From assembly GCF_964204645.1 (NCBI RefSeq), contig NC_134026.1, forward strand, positions 25,314,650 through 25,378,649: a DNA stretch of 64,000 nucleotides, given 5' to 3'. This DNA comes from Tubulanus polymorphus (Eukaryota; Nemertea; Palaeonemertea; Tubulaniformes; Tubulanidae). This document shows positions 52,601 through 64,000 of this stretch, one piece after another. Below the pieces are notes generated by a model. The model saw only the letters and a list, made by a program, of their open reading frames with translations. It was not told the origin of the DNA and ran no database searches. The position numbers were made by a program, and so were the translations under genes. How positions within the stretch are numbered: position 1 is the first letter of the stretch; each line of letters opens with the position of its first letter.

Positions 52601-53143
52601 ATACAATACCCCCTCTATCTATCTCAACCCCTTATTTTTGTGTTTTCTTGAAATATCAATTAATTATCGTTTACCGATACGTTTGATATTTGAGTACGAA
52701 ACGAATTTACGTATATTATTATTATTATTATTTTTGTGTATCGTTGGTTTTATTATTATAAATTTTATTGAAACGCTGGAATGGCGCGCGTCACTCGCAT
52801 TTTCGTGGTATACTTTATTCGTTTCGCGACGATGCCAAAGTATTCACGATAAAATGTGCAGTGAATTCGGACCTAACCAGTAAACCCGCGATGATATTTA
52901 GCTATAATACCATCGAGTTAGAAGATATATCTTGAAAACTCTGTGCGCGACGTGTGGAAACAGAGTAAGAGGATTAATTAAGATGTAATACACCTACGAG
53001 GATCATTGGAAGAAAGCTGGCAATAGCGACATCAGTATTTGAAAATTTTAACAGGAGTCTATATATATACGGCGAATTAAATGTGCTTCGTGTGTTTTAA
53101 GTGTCACTTTATTGGATAAACTGCATGTCCGTCACTTGGTTAC
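49661..53143. other. Intergenic DNA between AGBL4 and the ELAV gene
   Basis: Divergent spacer that probably contains the ELAV 5' UTR at its right end. It is AT-rich. A frame at 52467-52883 (138 codons) is hydrophobic and matches nothing I know. A segment from 52152 reads MNHLSDYEESAELPPPD before a GT, but its phase does not fit the next ELAV exon. ATG-repeats lie at 50091-50105. No gene is supported. Confidence 0.4.
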
Positions 53144-62377
<9,234 letters not shown>

Positions 62378-64000
62378 GTATGTACACGCAGTCACTTATT
62401 GAATCTCCATTTCTTCAATTCGTCGATATCAACAACAACAAAAATATGTCCAGGCGAATTTCAGTTCATCATACATAAAACTGCTTTCGTTCTTTGTTTC
62501 TCTCATCGTAGCTTATGTATTTTAAAACGTCGAAAAATAGGTACTTGATTATTGATATAACTTAAGAGCAATTCATTGATTGAAATAGTAGATAAGCCGG
62601 CTAAGATACGCGATAAATTCTGGAAAAAATCGTTGAATTTATTAAAATAAGGAAAGGGGTATTCATTCGCTATTGCCAGGTCTGTTTGCCTTATTGGGGT
62701 GCATTGTCAGGACATTTTGCGTGTAACATCAAGGCTATGTATGAATAATTTCTGTAGTAGAATCTGTCGAATGGAATATCATGATTTGATGTTTGAAAGC
62801 AAATCAGTTTAACTTATTGTCAAAGCGGTTAATAAATACCTGGGGGGCACTGTTTGTGGTAAATGATGTACCACTTATACTGGGAGTAATATCTATCATT
62901 TCAACTTCTATGTAACACTTTATTGTAGTATAGCGTATGCCTGAAGGGTATAAACATAGAATTCAAAGCCGATGATGATCGATAATTACGAAGTTTCTCG
63001 TATTTCAATCAACGCTCGTCGTCACGTGTCGAATTTTATTTCAATTTTCATTTCAATCTCCACTGTGCGCCAGCGATCATACATCGAGACCGGGATTAAA
63101 ACGAATAAGCGGCTGTTTTTTCTGCGCATATATTAATTAACATTGTATTGTGGAGAAAGTATATTTGTGTATCGCACGCATAGAAGCCCCATATAGCAAA
63201 TATTTATGGCTGATCGATATTATCTATACAATTTCCTACGCAGCTGTTAATCTAGAAATCTCAGTTTTCTCTACGGCTTGTTTAGATATATGTTGCGGGG
63301 AGATTGACTAGGTTCCAGCCGGATTTCGGCAAGTGACTAAACAATTTTCTTCGTTTACCACTTGAAAATATGATATGAACTCGTATAGTCGTATGTTAAT
63401 AAATGAATATGATTTAATATGAGGCCGTTGAAAAACGGCGATGACTGGAGATAGTTAATAATGTACGAACCGTTGAAACAGTGTCTTCGTATTTATTAAA
63501 ACATCATCTTCGATGTATTACTGCAAACTTCTTCTTCAGTTTGTCGGCTGATTGCAATTTTAAGATACGGGCTCTTCACGATTTTTAAATCGATAAAAGT
63601 AATTTCCGTCTGCACGCTAGAAAATTTGATAAATGGAGTCATTTTATCTTGACATTTCGGGCTTCGTTGATTCCTGCCACTGGGTTCTGTTCATGCTATA
63701 CTTCACTGCCGCAAACACAATTCTGCTAATGTGCAAGGTTGTGCTGTATGGTGCATAATGAACGGATGAAAGAAACCAGGATTATCTACCCATTGTCTTA
63801 TTGTGAATAAAAGATGCACTTCGAGAAATGGGGGATTCATACATAGCCCTGCTTTGTCTGGTAGCCTTTATCGTCTTCATAGGTTAGGAAATGAAATATA
63901 AGAAAACTAGGGGATGAAAAAGAGATTTTTGATATACGCAACGGAATAATGCTTATGAGGCTAATTAACACTAACGATAGAATGGAAAGTAGAAAATCTG
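62378..64000. other. ELAV intron, no feature seen
   Basis: Sequence after the GTATGT donor at 62378 shows no further RRM-coding exon up to the right edge, so the linker and RRM3 exons lie outside the window. AT-rich with scattered CpG. Confidence 0.6.

Noticed and set aside
52467-52883. 138-codon hydrophobic frame upstream of the ELAV start
   Set aside because: AT-rich codons, no recognisable domain, lies in probable promoter or 5' UTR DNA, and no splice link to ELAV in the right phase.

Overview
The window is nuclear DNA of an invertebrate animal, most likely a lophotrochozoan (inference from gene architecture, AT-rich introns and a Penelope-like retroelement; the species cannot be named from sequence alone). 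Genes have many short exons with GT..AG introns. Conserved coding exons can be joined into three long open frames, each with consistent phase across every intron.

Layout. (1) 1-11930 is dominated by a 183-bp satellite. It is in one orientation at 1-1777, and in the opposite orientation at 1948-2200 (decayed) and 9715-11930. Between the arrays lie a 5'-truncated Penelope-like element (GIY-YIG endonuclease end plus a hammerhead ribozyme motif) and a small three-exon gene with an SGNH-hydrolase fold. (2) 12-20.5 kb is repeat-rich. It has short tandem repeats, a roughly 200-bp inverted duplication flanking two G-rich arrays, a pogo/Tigger-like MITE, and a block of tandemly duplicated exon-like modules; only the last copy keeps an open, correctly phased three-exon frame. 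(3) 22982-23062 holds a tRNA-Ser(GCT) on the minus strand. (4) 23567-40130 holds the complete POLR1A gene (largest subunit of RNA polymerase I; 32 coding exons, 1731 codons) on the plus strand, with a 6.9-kb penultimate-region intron. (5) 41655-49609 holds the complete AGBL4/CCP6 gene (cytosolic carboxypeptidase 6, a protein deglutamylase; 12 coding exons, 526 codons) on the minus strand, converging on POLR1A. (6) 53144 to beyond the right edge holds the 5' part of an ELAV/Hu RNA-binding protein gene on the plus strand, with RRM1 and RRM2 present and RRM3 outside the window.

POLR1A and the tRNA both serve protein synthesis, but their adjacency looks incidental. CCP6 and ELAV are divergently placed with about 3.5 kb between their start codons. 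No bacterial-type operons, CRISPR arrays or rRNA genes are visible. The most notable non-routine signals are a 60-nt in-frame cassette-exon candidate inside ELAV RRM1, a perfect 97-bp hairpin in the same intron, the hammerhead motif in the Penelope remnant, the satellite polarity switch around the SGNH gene, and the decaying exon-module array at 18-20.4 kb.
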